NCBI RefSeq assembly: GCF_034043675.1
Contig: NZ_JAXCLA010000012.1
Span: 177,399-241,398 of the forward strand
Length of the DNA stretch: 64,000 bases
Direction of reading: 5' to 3'
Origin: KK5 sp034043675
GTDB lineage: Bacteria > Pseudomonadota > Gammaproteobacteria > Burkholderiales > Burkholderiaceae_C
A model generated the notes under the pieces. The model was given only the letters and a program-made list of their open reading frames with translations. It was not told the origin of the DNA and searched no databases. A program made the position numbers and the translations under genes. Positions 53,661 through 62,476 of the stretch are shown in pieces; position 1 is the first letter of the stretch; every line of letters begins with the position of its first letter.

Positions 53661-56177
53661 TCAAACGTCGATATTCCCCGCCCGCAGCGCGTTCGTCTCG
53701 ATGAAGTCCCGGCGCGGCTCCACTTCGTCGCCCATCAGCATCGTGAACACGCGGTCGGCTTCGATGGCGTCTTCGATCTGCACGCGCAGCAGGCGGCGGA
53801 CGGTGGGATCCATCGTGGTTTCCCACAGCTGCTCGGGGTTCATCTCGCCCAGGCCCTTGTAGCGCTGGCGGCCGACGGAGTTCTCGGCCTGCTGCATCAG
53901 CCAGGACATGGCGCCGCGGAAGTCGGTGACCTTGGATTCCTTGGCCTTCTCGCCGTCGCCCTTGCGGACCATGGCGTCTTCGCCGATCAGGCCCTTGAAG
54001 GTGGCGCCGGCGTCGGCGAGCACTTCGTAGTCGGCGCCGTGGACGAAGTCAGCATTGATGACGCTGGAGCGCACGTTGCCGTGCTGGCGGCGGCTGATGC
54101 GCAGCAGCAGCTTGTCGGTGCGGGCGTCGTATTCGGCAGCGACCTCGGCCTGGTGCAGCGCGGCCTGCATGGCGGCGGCGGCGGCGTCGGCCGATTCCTT
54201 GGTGTCGAGGTTGATCGCCAGACCGCCAGCGAGCACGCGCAGCGCCTCGAAGTCCATCCAGTTGGCCAGGCGGGTGATGACGTTCTCGGCCAGCACGTAC
54301 TTGCGCGCCAGCGCCTCGAAGGCTTCGCCGGAGAGTACGGGCCGTGCATCGCCGTTGGCGACGACGCCGGTGTGCAGGTGGGCGTCCTGCAGGGCGACCT
54401 TCAGCAGGAAGCTGTCGAGTTCGGTGCCGTCCTTCAGGTACTGCTCGTGCTTGCCGACCTTGACCTTGTAGAGCGGCGGCTGCGCGATGTAGATGTGGCC
54501 ACGCTCGACCAGCTCGGGCATCTGGCGGTAGAAGAAGGTCAGCAGCAGGGTGCGGATGTGGGCGCCGTCCACGTCCGCGTCGGTCATGATGATGATGCGG
54601 TGGTAGCGCAGCTTGTCCGGGTTGAAGTCGTCGCCGCCGGCGCCGCGGCCGATGCCGGTGCCTAGCGCCGTGATCAGCGTCAGGATTTCGTTGCTGGTCA
54701 GCAGCTTCTCGTAGCGTGCCTTCTCGACGTTCAGGATCTTGCCGCGCAGCGGCAGGATGGCCTGGAACTTTCGGTCGCGGCCCTGCTTGGCGGAGCCGCC
54801 GGCGGAGTCACCCTCGACGATGTAGATCTCGCACAGCGAGGGGTCTTTTTCCTGGCAGTCGGCCAGCTTGCCGGGCAGGCCCAGGCCGTCGAGCACGCCC
54901 TTGCGGCGCGTCATTTCGCGGGCCTTGCGCGCGGCCTCGCGGGCGCGGGCGGCGTCGAGGATCTTGCCGCAGATGGTCTTGGCGTCGAGCGGGTTCTCGA
55001 GCAGGTAGTCGGTCAGCAGGCGGGAGACGATGTCTTCCACCGGCGCGCGCACTTCGCTGGACACGAGCTTGTCCTTGGTCTGCGAGCTGAACTTGGGCTC
55101 GGGCACCTTGACGCTGACCACGCAGGCGAGGCCTTCGCGCATGTCGTCGCCGGCCACTTCCACCTTGGCCTTCTTGGCCAGGTCGTTGTCGACGATGTAC
55201 TTGTTCAGCACGCGGGTCATCGCGGCGCGCAGGCCGGTCAGGTGGGTGCCGCCGTCGCGCTGCGGGATGTTGTTGGTGAAGCAGAGGACGTTTTCGTTGA
55301 AGCCGTCGTTCCACTGCATCGCCACTTCGACGCCGACGTTCGTGCCCTGTTCCGAGATCTTGTCGCCCTGGGCGTGGAAGATGTTCGGATGCAGGACGCT
55401 CTTGCCCTTGTTGATGAACTCGACGAAGCCCTTCACGCCGCCGGCGTAGGCGAAGTTGTCTTCCTTGTTGTTGCGCTCGTCGATCAGGCGGATCTTGACG
55501 CCGTTGTTCAGGAAGCTGAGTTCACGCAGGCGCTTGGCCAGGATGTCGTAGTGGAAGTCGTTGTTCTGCTGGAAGATCTCGGTGTCCGGCAGGAAGTGGA
55601 CTTCGGTGCCGCGCTTGTCGGTCTCGCCGACGATGCGCATCGGGCTGGTCTCGACGCCATCCACCGTCTCGATCAGGCGGTCTTGCGGCACGCCCTGCTT
55701 GAACTCGATCTGGTGGACCTTGCCATTCTGCCGCACGGTGAGGCGCAGGAACTTGGACAGGCCGTTGACGCAGGACACGCCCACGCCGTGCAGGCCGCCG
55801 GAGACCTTGTAGCTGTTCTGGTTGAACTTGCCGCCGGCGTGCAGCTCGGTCAGCGCGATTTCGGCGGCCGAGCGCTTGGGCTCGTGCTTGTCGTCCATCT
55901 TGACGCCGGTGGGGATGCCGCGGCCGTTGTCGATGACGGAGATCGAGTTGTCGGTGTGGATGGTGACGATGATGTCGTCGCAGTGGCCGGCCAGCGCCTC
56001 GTCGATCGAGTTGTCCACCACTTCGAAGACGAGGTGGTGCAGGCCCGTGCCGTCGGAGGTGTCGCCGATATACATGCCCGGGCGCTTGCGCACGGCCTCC
56101 AGGCCTTCCAGGATCTGGATGGAGCTGGCGTCGTAGGCGTTGCTGCCGGAGGCGGGGGTGTTCGGGGAATCGCTCAT
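53661..56177 (-). CDS. gyrB: DNA gyrase subunit B
   Basis: ATPase subunit of DNA gyrase, which introduces negative supercoils. The 838-residue protein has a GHKL ATPase domain (DNSIDEALAGHCDDI, DNGRGIPTGVK, GGLHGVGVSCVN), a transducer domain, a TOPRIM domain (VEGDSAGGSAKQGRDRKFQAILPLRGKILNVEKA; DADVDGAHIRTL) and the C-terminal tail GLGEMNPEQLWETTMDP. It is slightly longer than E. coli GyrB because of an insert between about residue 560 and 730, as is usual in Gram-negatives. Confidence 0.99.
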   Translation of the reverse strand: MSDSPNTPASGSNAYDASSIQILEGLEAVRKRPGMYIGDTSDGTGLHHLVFEVVDNSIDEALAGHCDDIIVTIHTDNSISVIDNGRGIPTGVKMDDKHEPKRSAAEIALTELHAGGKFNQNSYKVSGGLHGVGVSCVNGLSKFLRLTVRQNGKVHQIEFKQGVPQDRLIETVDGVETSPMRIVGETDKRGTEVHFLPDTEIFQQNNDFHYDILAKRLRELSFLNNGVKIRLIDERNNKEDNFAYAGGVKGFVEFINKGKSVLHPNIFHAQGDKISEQGTNVGVEVAMQWNDGFNENVLCFTNNIPQRDGGTHLTGLRAAMTRVLNKYIVDNDLAKKAKVEVAGDDMREGLACVVSVKVPEPKFSSQTKDKLVSSEVRAPVEDIVSRLLTDYLLENPLDAKTICGKILDAARAREAARKAREMTRRKGVLDGLGLPGKLADCQEKDPSLCEIYIVEGDSAGGSAKQGRDRKFQAILPLRGKILNVEKARYEKLLTSNEILTLITALGTGIGRGAGGDDFNPDKLRYHRIIIMTDADVDGAHIRTLLLTFFYRQMPELVERGHIYIAQPPLYKVKVGKHEQYLKDGTELDSFLLKVALQDAHLHTGVVANGDARPVLSGEAFEALARKYVLAENVITRLANWMDFEALRVLAGGLAINLDTKESADAAAAAMQAALHQAEVAAEYDARTDKLLLRISRRQHGNVRSSVINADFVHGADYEVLADAGATFKGLIGEDAMVRKGDGEKAKESKVTDFRGAMSWLMQQAENSVGRQRYKGLGEMNPEQLWETTMDPTVRRLLRVQIEDAIEADRVFTMLMGDEVEPRRDFIETNALRAGNIDV

Positions 56178-56231
56178 CGGGGACTTTCTCGCTAGGGCGG
56201 CACTACTTTTGCCGCCTCTTCAAAACACTGA

Positions 56232-56249
56232 AGCGGGCCGAAGCCCGCT
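56232..56249 (-). terminator. Terminator-like hairpin after dnaN
   Basis: On the minus strand, AGCGGGC, a TTCG tetraloop and GCCCGCT form a perfect seven-pair stem, followed by TCAGTGTTTTG. It lies between the dnaN stop and gyrB and may partly end the dnaA-dnaN message. Confidence 0.5.
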
Positions 56250-56269
56250 GAATCTCGTCGTTAGGTGCG

Positions 56270-57394
56270 TCAGATCCGCATCGGCATCACCACGTACTTG
56301 AATCCCGTCTGTTCCGGGATCGTGATCAGCGCGCTGGCGCTGCTGTCGTTGAGGTCGATGGAGACCATGTCCTGGCTCATGTTCTGCAGCGCGTCCATCA
56401 GGTAGGTCACGTTGAAGCCGGTCTCGATGTGGTCGCCGCCGTAGTCGATCTCGATCTCTTCCTTCGCTTCCTCCTGCTCGGCATTGCTGGAGGCGATGGA
56501 GAGCAGGCCCGGCTCGAAGGACAGGCGCACGGCCTTGAACTTCTCGCTGGTCATGATCGCGGCGCGCTGCAGCGAGGACAGCAGCGTGGTGCGGCCCAGC
56601 GTCACGTTGAACTTGTGGCTCTTCGGGATCACGCGGTTGTAGTCGGGGAACTTGCCCTCGACCAGCTTGGTGACGAACTCCATGCCGCTGAAGCTGAACT
56701 TGGCCTGGTTGCCGGCGAAGCGCATCTCGATCGGCTGCTCTTCCTCGGCGTCGCCCTTGCCGTCCTTCAGCAGGCGCATCAGTTCCAGCACCGTCTTGCG
56801 CGGCAGGATCACCTCCTGCTTCGGGATCTCGGTTTCCAGCTCGGCCTGGGCCAGGGCCAGGCGGTGGCCGTCGGTGGCGACCAAGGTCAGGTTCTTGCCT
56901 TCGGCCACGAAGAGGATGCCGTTGAGGTAGTAGCGGATGTCGTGCACCGCCATCGCGAAGTGGACCTGGTTGATCAGGTTCTTCAGCGTCTTCTGCGGCA
57001 CGCTGAAGGCGGGGCCGAAGTCGGCGGCTTCCTGCACCAGCGGGAAATCGTCGGCCGGCAGGGTCTGCAGCGTGAAGCGGCTCTTGCCGCCCTGCAGGGT
57101 CATCTTGCTGCCGTTGGCGGTCAGCGAGACGGTCTGGTCGGACGGCATCGAGCGCAGGATGTCGATCAGCTTGCGGGCGCCGACGGTGGTGGAGAAGTCG
57201 CCGGCGTCGCCGCCCAGTTCCGCGTTCGTGCGGACCTGGATCTCCAGATCGCTGGTCGTCAGCTCGAGCTGGCCGCCGGACTTGCGGATCAGCACGTTGG
57301 CCAGGATCGGCAGCGTATGTCGGCGCTCGACGATGCCGGCCACGGCCTGCAGCGCGCTCAGAACCTTGTCCTGGGTGGCTTTCAACACGATCAT
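56270..57394 (-). CDS. dnaN: DNA polymerase III beta sliding clamp
   Basis: A 374-residue clamp with three similar domains; the beginning MIVLKATQDKVLSALQAVAGIVERRHTLPILANVLI and the end FKYVVMPMRI are canonical. It encircles DNA and tethers polymerases. The start at 57394 has GAGGA 8-12 nt upstream; the frame is open 22 codons earlier but the leader is not conserved-looking. It lies 100 nt after dnaA, as usual. Confidence 0.99.
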   Translation of the reverse strand: MIVLKATQDKVLSALQAVAGIVERRHTLPILANVLIRKSGGQLELTTSDLEIQVRTNAELGGDAGDFSTTVGARKLIDILRSMPSDQTVSLTANGSKMTLQGGKSRFTLQTLPADDFPLVQEAADFGPAFSVPQKTLKNLINQVHFAMAVHDIRYYLNGILFVAEGKNLTLVATDGHRLALAQAELETEIPKQEVILPRKTVLELMRLLKDGKGDAEEEQPIEMRFAGNQAKFSFSGMEFVTKLVEGKFPDYNRVIPKSHKFNVTLGRTTLLSSLQRAAIMTSEKFKAVRLSFEPGLLSIASSNAEQEEAKEEIEIDYGGDHIETGFNVTYLMDALQNMSQDMVSIDLNDSSASALITIPEQTGFKYVVMPMRI

Positions 57395-57494
57395 GCTTTG
57401 TCCTCTTTCCGCTGTGCTATCCGGCCCGTGCTCCATGCCGGGCAAACAGCGCATTTTCACCTAGATATCGGTGGGCATTTGCCCAGGGAAACGC

Positions 57495-59045
57495 TCAACC
57501 CTTGAGCGTCTGCTCCAGCACGTGCAGTTGCTGGTTCAACTCGGTGTTCTTCTGGCGCTCGCCGCCGATCTTGCGCACCGCGTGCAGCACGGTGGTGTGG
57601 TCGCGCCCGCCGAACAGCTCGCCGATCTCCGGCAGGCTCTTCTGCGTCATCTCCTTGGCCAGGTACATCGCGATCTGGCGCGGCCGGGCGATGCTGGCCG
57701 GTCGCTTCTTCGAGTACATGTCGGCGATCTTGATCTTGTAGAAATCAGCCACCGTCTTCTGGATGTTCTCCACCGACACCTGCCGGTTCTGGATCGACAG
57801 CAGGTCCTTCAGCGCCTCGCGCGCCAGCTGGATGTTGATTTCCTTGTGCGAGAAGCGGCTGTAGGCCAGCACCTTGCGCAGCGCGCCTTCCAGCTCGCGC
57901 ACATTGGCGCGCACGTTCTTGGCGATAAAGAAGGCCACGTCCTCGGGCATCGGCGCGGCTTCGGCCTCCGCCTTCTTGATCAGGATCGCGACGCGCATCT
58001 CCAACTCGGGCGGCTCGATGGCGACCGTCAGGCCGGCGTCGAAACGCGACGTGAGCCGCTCGTCGATGTCCACCAGGCCTTTCGGATAGGTGTCCGAGGT
58101 CATGATGATGTGCGCCCGCTTGGCCAGCAGCGCCTCGAAGGCGTTGAAGAACTCCTCCTGCGTACGGTCCTTGCCGGCGAAGAACTGCACATCGTCGATC
58201 AGCAGCAGGTCCAGCGAGTGGTACTTGGCCTTCAGCTCGTCGAAGGTCTTGCGCTGGTAGTTCTTGACGACGTCGGAGATGAACTGCTCGGCGTGCAGGT
58301 AGAGCACGCGGGCGTCCGGCTTGTCCTTCAGCAGCGCATTGCCCACGGCGTGGATCAGGTGGGTCTTGCCCAGGCCCACGCCGCCGTAGATGAACAGCGG
58401 GTTGTACATCGCACCCGGCGCGCCGGCGACGTGCAGCGCGGCGGTGCGCGCCATCTGGTTGGCGCGGCCGGGGACGAGGTTGTCGAAGGTGAGGGCGGTG
58501 TTGATCCGGTGGCGGCTGGCGCTGGGCGGTGGGCCCAGCGGATGCTGCGGCGCGGCGCCCGTGGGGCTGGCGTGCGAGATCGCGAGCGCCGGGGCATCAA
58601 GCGTGGCGGCCGCACTGGCCGGGGCGGCTTGCGGTGCCTGAGCTGTCGGGGAAGGCTTGGCCACGACCGGGCGCAGGCCGTTGTGCAGCACCTGGCCCAC
58701 GGCAATCGGCTGCGCGGCCGGCGCCGGGGCGCGGACGATCGCCTCGCGCGCGGCCAGGCCCAGGTCCAGGCGGGCCGGCATGCCTGCGAGTTCGCTCAGG
58801 ATGGCCTCGATGCGGCCGGCGTACTGATTGCGGATCCAGTCGAGCTTGAAGCGGTTGGGCACGCGCAGCGAGACGATGATGCCGCCCGAGCCGTCCTCGC
58901 TGACCCCCTCGGCCACCGTCGCAGGCGGCAGCGGGCGGATCCAGGTGTTGAATTGTTGTTCGGGCAGCTCGGCAGCTAGGCGTTCACAGCCGCGCTGCCA
59001 CAGATCAGCACCAATACTGTCTGTACCCACCATGTCTAGGCTCAT
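57495..59045 (-). CDS. dnaA: Chromosomal replication initiator DnaA
   Basis: A 516-residue initiator. N-terminal helicase-interaction domain (WQRGCERLAAELPEQQFNTWIRPL), a Pro/Ala-rich linker (about 90-180), the AAA+ core with Walker A GGVGLGKTHL and Walker B LLLIDDVQFF, and the C-terminal DNA-binding domain with RPRQIAMYLAKEMTQKSLPEIGELFGGRDHTTVLHA. ATG 59045 is used; the in-frame ATG at 59033 (MVGTDS...) is a possible shorter start, since neither has a strong ribosome site. Confidence 0.98.
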   Translation of the reverse strand: MSLDMVGTDSIGADLWQRGCERLAAELPEQQFNTWIRPLPPATVAEGVSEDGSGGIIVSLRVPNRFKLDWIRNQYAGRIEAILSELAGMPARLDLGLAAREAIVRAPAPAAQPIAVGQVLHNGLRPVVAKPSPTAQAPQAAPASAAATLDAPALAISHASPTGAAPQHPLGPPPSASRHRINTALTFDNLVPGRANQMARTAALHVAGAPGAMYNPLFIYGGVGLGKTHLIHAVGNALLKDKPDARVLYLHAEQFISDVVKNYQRKTFDELKAKYHSLDLLLIDDVQFFAGKDRTQEEFFNAFEALLAKRAHIIMTSDTYPKGLVDIDERLTSRFDAGLTVAIEPPELEMRVAILIKKAEAEAAPMPEDVAFFIAKNVRANVRELEGALRKVLAYSRFSHKEINIQLAREALKDLLSIQNRQVSVENIQKTVADFYKIKIADMYSKKRPASIARPRQIAMYLAKEMTQKSLPEIGELFGGRDHTTVLHAVRKIGGERQKNTELNQQLHVLEQTLKG

Positions 59046-59105
59046 TGTGGAAAACTTGTTCTAGAGCGGCCGGATTGTACGGGTCGAGGCGACCGCGGAA
59101 GCATG

Positions 59106-59134
59106 GTTATCCACAGATTTTTTGTACCGGTCAA
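59106..59134 (-). promoter_or_regulatory. Candidate dnaA promoter with overlapping DnaA box
   Basis: On the minus strand, TTGACC (59134-59129), a 17-nt spacer and GATAAC (59111-59106) form a sigma-70-type promoter. The -10 shares bases with the DnaA box at 59107-59115, so bound DnaA would block it, which fits the known autorepression of dnaA. A second -10-like TACAAT (59079-59074) lacks a good -35. Confidence 0.5.
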
Positions 59135-59168
59135 GCTCAGGCAAACCCCGTCTCAAGCTGGCATGCGA

Positions 59169-59197
59169 TTGACCGCCCCCGGAATCTCTGGTGTAAT
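59169..59197 (+). promoter_or_regulatory. Sigma-70 promoter for rpmH-rnpA
   Basis: TTGACC (59169-59174), exactly 17 nt, TGTAAT (59192-59197). The predicted start is near 59204, giving a long leader of about 260 nt before rpmH. Confidence 0.65.
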
Positions 59198-59464
59198 CGC
59201 GGGCTTTCCCGGAGACGCTGGGACGGGTAGTCATGCCCGCTCCAGGCGCCCAGAACACATCAGCTAGCGCGTAGGTCCTGCGTTCAGATCGATCCGATCT
59301 GGAGACCTGGCATCGATGCGATGGCGTGTTCGGGTGTTGCAGATTGGATGTGAAGTCCAGGATGCAGGGTCCGGGCGGTGCCTGAACGGTGCCAACGACT
59401 GCACACAACAGCAAGCAAACGAACGACGTTCCCCGAGCGTCCCGACTCCTGAGAGGTTTCCACC

Positions 59465-59599
59465 ATGAAGCGCACCTACCAAGCATCGAAGACCCGCCGC
59501 GCCCGCACCCACGGCTTCCTGGTCCGCATGAAGACCCGCGGTGGCCGCGCCGTCATCAACGCCCGCCGCGCCAAGGGCCGCAAGCGCCTGGCCGTCTAA
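59465..59599 (+). CDS. rpmH: 50S ribosomal protein L34
   Basis: A 44-residue, Arg/Lys-rich ribosomal protein: starts MKRTYQASKTRRARTHGFL and ends GRKRLAV, as in all betaproteobacteria. A GAGAGG site precedes the ATG. It is the first gene of the rpmH-rnpA-yidD-yidC cluster and is too short for most open-frame cutoffs. Confidence 0.99.
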   Translation: MKRTYQASKTRRARTHGFLVRMKTRGGRAVINARRAKGRKRLAV

Positions 59600-59606
59600 A
59601 CCGGAC

Positions 59607-60107
59607 ATGATCGGCCGGATCGTGCGATCGGCCGACTTCGAACGCGTGCTGGGCAAGCCCAGCCGCGCGCGCAGCCCCCATTTCGCCGTGCACCATCTGG
59701 CTGCCTGCCCGAGTCAGCCGGCCAAGCCGCGTCAGCGCTTGTCCACAGATTCGGTTGAGTTGTCCACAGCTGATGTACAGGCAGTCCACATCGCTGTGGA
59801 TGAAATCCTGCCCGAGGGCTGCTGGCTGGGTGCCGTCGTACCCAAGCGCCATGCCAAGCGGGCGGTGACGCGCAACCTGATGAAGCGCCAGATCCGCCAG
59901 GCCTTCAACCAGGCCTGCGCCGGTGGCGATGCGCAGCCGAGCCTGCCGCCCGGCCTGTGGGTGGTGCGCCTGCGTTCACCCTTCGATCGCAAGCTGTTCC
60001 CGAGTGCCTCGTCCGAGGCGCTGCAGACGGCGGTACGCGATGAACTGGCGCAACTGGTCCGGCGCGTGCTGCCGCGCGCAGCGGCTTCTGCCGCCGCCGG
60101 CTCATGA
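59607..60107 (+). CDS. rnpA: Ribonuclease P protein component
   Basis: A 166-residue RNase P protein that helps mature tRNA 5' ends. The core LGAVVPKRHAKRAVTRNLMKRQIRQAF (RNR motif, about residues 75-100) is intact. Between the first helix and this core, an insertion (about 30-70; RLSTDSVELSTADVQAVHIAVDE) is encoded by DNA containing several DnaA-box-like 9-mers. The ATG at 59607 lies 7 nt after rpmH; the frame is open earlier (59541) only through rpmH shadow. It overlaps yidD by 4 nt. Confidence 0.96.
   Translation: MIGRIVRSADFERVLGKPSRARSPHFAVHHLAACPSQPAKPRQRLSTDSVELSTADVQAVHIAVDEILPEGCWLGAVVPKRHAKRAVTRNLMKRQIRQAFNQACAGGDAQPSLPPGLWVVRLRSPFDRKLFPSASSEALQTAVRDELAQLVRRVLPRAAASAAAGS
59739..59803. 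other. DnaA-box-like cluster inside rnpA
   Basis: TTGTCCACA at 59739-59747 and again at 59760-59768, CAGTCCACA at 59782-59790, and TGTGGATGA (TCATCCACA on the other strand) at 59795-59803. The first two differ from the TTATCCACA consensus by one base. They may belong to the origin or act as DnaA titration sites. Confidence 0.5.
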
Positions 60108-60427
60108 GCGGCGAGTTCCTGCTGTCCTTGCCCCGCCGCGGCCTGATCGGGCTGGTGCGGGGCTATCGCTATTTTCTGAGCCCCTGGCTCGGGCAGTCGT
60201 GCCGCTTCTACCCGACCTGCTCGGTCTACGCGATCGAAGCGCTGCAGCGCCATGGCGCTGCAGCCGGCACTTATCTGGCGGCGGCGCGCATCCTGCGCTG
60301 CAACCCGTACTGCCAGGGCGGCCACGACGCGGTGCCTGACAATGCGCCGGCCCTGTTCGGCCGTCTCGGCTTGGGCCGGTCCGCCGTTCCTTCTTCCCGA
60401 ACCTCCAATCCAGAAGCCTCCTCATGA
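60104..60427 (+). CDS. yidD: Membrane protein insertion efficiency factor YidD
   Basis: A 107-residue member of the YidD family: LLSLPRRGLIGLVRGYRYFLSPWLGQSCRFYPTCSVYAIEALQRHGA with the conserved CRFxPTCSxYA motif, then CNPYCQGGHDAVP. It assists YidC-mediated membrane insertion. It overlaps rnpA upstream and yidC downstream by 4 nt each. Confidence 0.97.
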   Translation: MSGEFLLSLPRRGLIGLVRGYRYFLSPWLGQSCRFYPTCSVYAIEALQRHGAAAGTYLAAARILRCNPYCQGGHDAVPDNAPALFGRLGLGRSAVPSSRTSNPEASS

Positions 60428-62148
60428 CTGATATGCGCCGCACCGTGCTGTGGGTGGTGTTCCTCGCGTCCCTCTTCATGCTCTGGGACGGCTGGCAGAA
60501 GCACAACGGGCATCCGTCCTTCTTCGCGCCGCCGCCGCCCAAGGCCGTGACCAACACGGCGAACGGCACCGCGCCCGCATCGTCGGCACCGGCACCGGCT
60601 ACGGCGGGCGCCGCGATGGCGGCCGCCACGGCCGCGTCCGCGCCGGCAGTCGGCGAAAAGGTGGTGGTCACGACCGACGTGCTGACGGTCACCTTCGACA
60701 CGCTGGGCGGTGACGTCACCCGCGTCGAACTGCCCAAGTACAAGGCCGCGCACCTGGACCCGAGCCTGTTCGATCCGCTGCTGCAGGCCGTCGGCCTGCG
60801 CAAGAAGCCCGAGGGCGATCTCGGCTCGACGGTGCTGCTGGATGCGGCCCACGGCTACAAGGCCCAATCCGGCTTCGTCGGCACCGCCGGCGAGCAACTG
60901 CCGACGCACCTGACGCCGATGACGCTGGTCTCCACCGACCGCGCCCTGAAGGACGGCGCCGATGCGCTGACCGTGCGCCTGGAGTCCGCCCCGGTCGGCG
61001 GCATCAAGCTGGTGAAGACCTACACGCTCAAGCGCGGCAGCTACGTCATCGACATGAAGGACGAGATCGCCAACACCGGCGACAAGCCCGTCACGCCGCA
61101 GGCCTACGTCCAACTCGTCCGCGACGCCTCCGCCGCGCCCGGCGCGTCCGGCTACTACTCCACCTTCACCGGCCCGGCCGTCTACAACGGCAAATACCAC
61201 AAGGTCGAGTTCAAGAAGCTCGACAAGGACGGCGGCGACATGGAGAAGCTGGACATCGACAAGTCGGCGCAAGCCGGCTGGGTCGCCATGGTCCAGCACT
61301 ATTTCGCCAGTGCCTGGCTGCACAACGACGCCGGCGCCCGCGAGTTCTTCGTCAAGCCGCTGGCCGGCACCGCGCCGCAGCAGTACGCCGTCGGCATGGT
61401 CTTCACGATGCCGCCGCTGGCCGCCGGCGCGAGCACGACGCGCAGCGACCAGCTCTTCGTCGGCCCGCAGGAGGAGAACGACCTCGAGAAGATCGCCCCG
61501 GGCCTGGAACTGGTGAAGGACTACGGCATCTTCGCCGTCATCTCCAAGCCGCTGTTCTGGCTGCTCGACAACCTGCACAAGGCGATCGGCAACTGGGGCT
61601 GGGCCATCATCGCGCTCGTCGTGCTGCTGAAGATCGCCTTCTACTGGCTCAACGCCCGCGCCTACACCAGCATGGCCAAGATGAAGGCCATCAACCCGAA
61701 GGTGCAGGCCCTGCGCGAGCGGCTGAAGGACAAGCCGCAGGAAATGCAGCAGGAGATGATGAAGATCTACCGCGACGAGAAGGTCAACCCGATCGGCGGC
61801 TGCCTGCCCATCTTCGTCCAGATGCCCGTGTTCATCGGCCTGTACTGGGTGCTGCTGTCCAGCGTCGAGATGCGCGGCGCGCCCTGGCTGGGCTGGATCC
61901 ATGACCTCTCGGTGCCGGATCCGTTCTTCATCCTGCCGATCCTGATGACCATCTCCAGCCTGTTCCAGGTTTGGCTGCAGCCCACGCCGCCGGATCCGAC
62001 GCAAGCCAAGATGATGTGGTTCATGCCGCTGGCCTTCAGCTTCATGTTCTTCTCGTTCCCGGCCGGCTTGACGCTGTACTACGTCGTCAACAACGTGCTG
62101 ACGATCGCGCAGCAGTGGATCATCAACAAGCGGCTCGGCGCGAACTAG
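60424..62148 (+). CDS. yidC: Membrane protein insertase YidC
   Basis: A 574-residue insertase of the Oxa1/YidC family. It has an N-terminal signal anchor (TVLWVVFLASLFMLWDGW), a large periplasmic beta domain (about 65-370) and five C-terminal helices with the conserved stretch MAKMKAINPKVQALRERLKDKPQEMQQEMMKIYRDEKVNPIGGCLPIFVQMPVFIGLYWVL and the catalytic-groove Arg in the hydrophilic cavity. A strong terminator follows. Two in-frame ATGs (first and fourth codons) are near the start; the first gives the overlap with yidD. Confidence 0.98.
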   Translation: MTDMRRTVLWVVFLASLFMLWDGWQKHNGHPSFFAPPPPKAVTNTANGTAPASSAPAPATAGAAMAAATAASAPAVGEKVVVTTDVLTVTFDTLGGDVTRVELPKYKAAHLDPSLFDPLLQAVGLRKKPEGDLGSTVLLDAAHGYKAQSGFVGTAGEQLPTHLTPMTLVSTDRALKDGADALTVRLESAPVGGIKLVKTYTLKRGSYVIDMKDEIANTGDKPVTPQAYVQLVRDASAAPGASGYYSTFTGPAVYNGKYHKVEFKKLDKDGGDMEKLDIDKSAQAGWVAMVQHYFASAWLHNDAGAREFFVKPLAGTAPQQYAVGMVFTMPPLAAGASTTRSDQLFVGPQEENDLEKIAPGLELVKDYGIFAVISKPLFWLLDNLHKAIGNWGWAIIALVVLLKIAFYWLNARAYTSMAKMKAINPKVQALRERLKDKPQEMQQEMMKIYRDEKVNPIGGCLPIFVQMPVFIGLYWVLLSSVEMRGAPWLGWIHDLSVPDPFFILPILMTISSLFQVWLQPTPPDPTQAKMMWFMPLAFSFMFFSFPAGLTLYYVVNNVLTIAQQWIINKRLGAN

Positions 62149-62180
62149 CGGCCAAGCGGCAATAGTCCGCAATTCGACGG

Positions 62181-62207
62181 AAGCCCCCCGCAGACGGGGG
62201 CTTTTTT
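62181..62207 (+). terminator. Intrinsic terminator after yidC
   Basis: AAGCCCCC (62181-62188) and GGGGGCTT (62196-62203) pair perfectly around a 7-nt loop, followed directly by a T run (to 62207). It closes the rpmH-yidC cluster. Confidence 0.85.
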
Positions 62208-62476
62208 CTGGGCGCTCGCAGGACTTAAATCAGTACCCATGCGGGGCAGGGATCCGCAGCGGGAGAGGGAAGACTTGTTGACCAAGAAGACCAATTCGCT
62301 GCGCATACGGCGTGTCGCCAGGGCTCACGAGAGCGCCTGTCGCCGCCTCCCCCGCGCCATATGTATTGGGTAGACCAGGGGATACGGCGCCAAGGGCGCC
62401 TTGGGGATGATCAACGACGGGTTCGCGCCTGTCGTTGATCTCTTTTTTTAGCCAGGCGCCGTTCATAGAATGCGGG
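62208..62476 (+). other. Intergenic region before mnmE; possible structured leader or small RNA
   Basis: The non-coding DNA between the yidC terminator and mnmE holds no gene I can support. It is rich in structure: GCGGGAGAGG near 62259 can pair with CCTCCCCCGC near 62346, GGCGCC occurs twice close together around 62390, and a perfect 10-base hairpin with a T run ends it. No known riboswitch consensus is recognised. Confidence 0.35.
62409..62449 (+). terminator. Terminator-like hairpin directly before mnmE
   Basis: GATCAACGAC (62409-62418) and GTCGTTGATC (62431-62440) are perfect arms, followed by TCTTTTTTT (62441-62449). It lies only 27 nt before the mnmE start, so it may end a short upstream RNA or act as an attenuator for mnmE. 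Confidence 0.6.

Larger units (their letters stand above)
59046..59464. other. Probable oriC region (dnaA-rpmH intergenic)
   Basis: The 419 nt between divergent dnaA and rpmH contain one consensus DnaA box, TTATCCACA (59107-59115), a one-mismatch box read as TTTTCCACA on the minus strand (59054-59046), and an AT-rich run next to the first box (59115-59124). More DnaA-box-like sites lie inside rnpA (59739-59803). The gene order makes this the standard origin neighbourhood. The exact origin limits are an inference. Confidence 0.7.

Noticed and set aside
62208..62476. 6S RNA, glycine riboswitch or tRNA before mnmE
   Set aside because: GGGAGAGG looked suggestive, but the conserved partner segments of these RNAs are absent.
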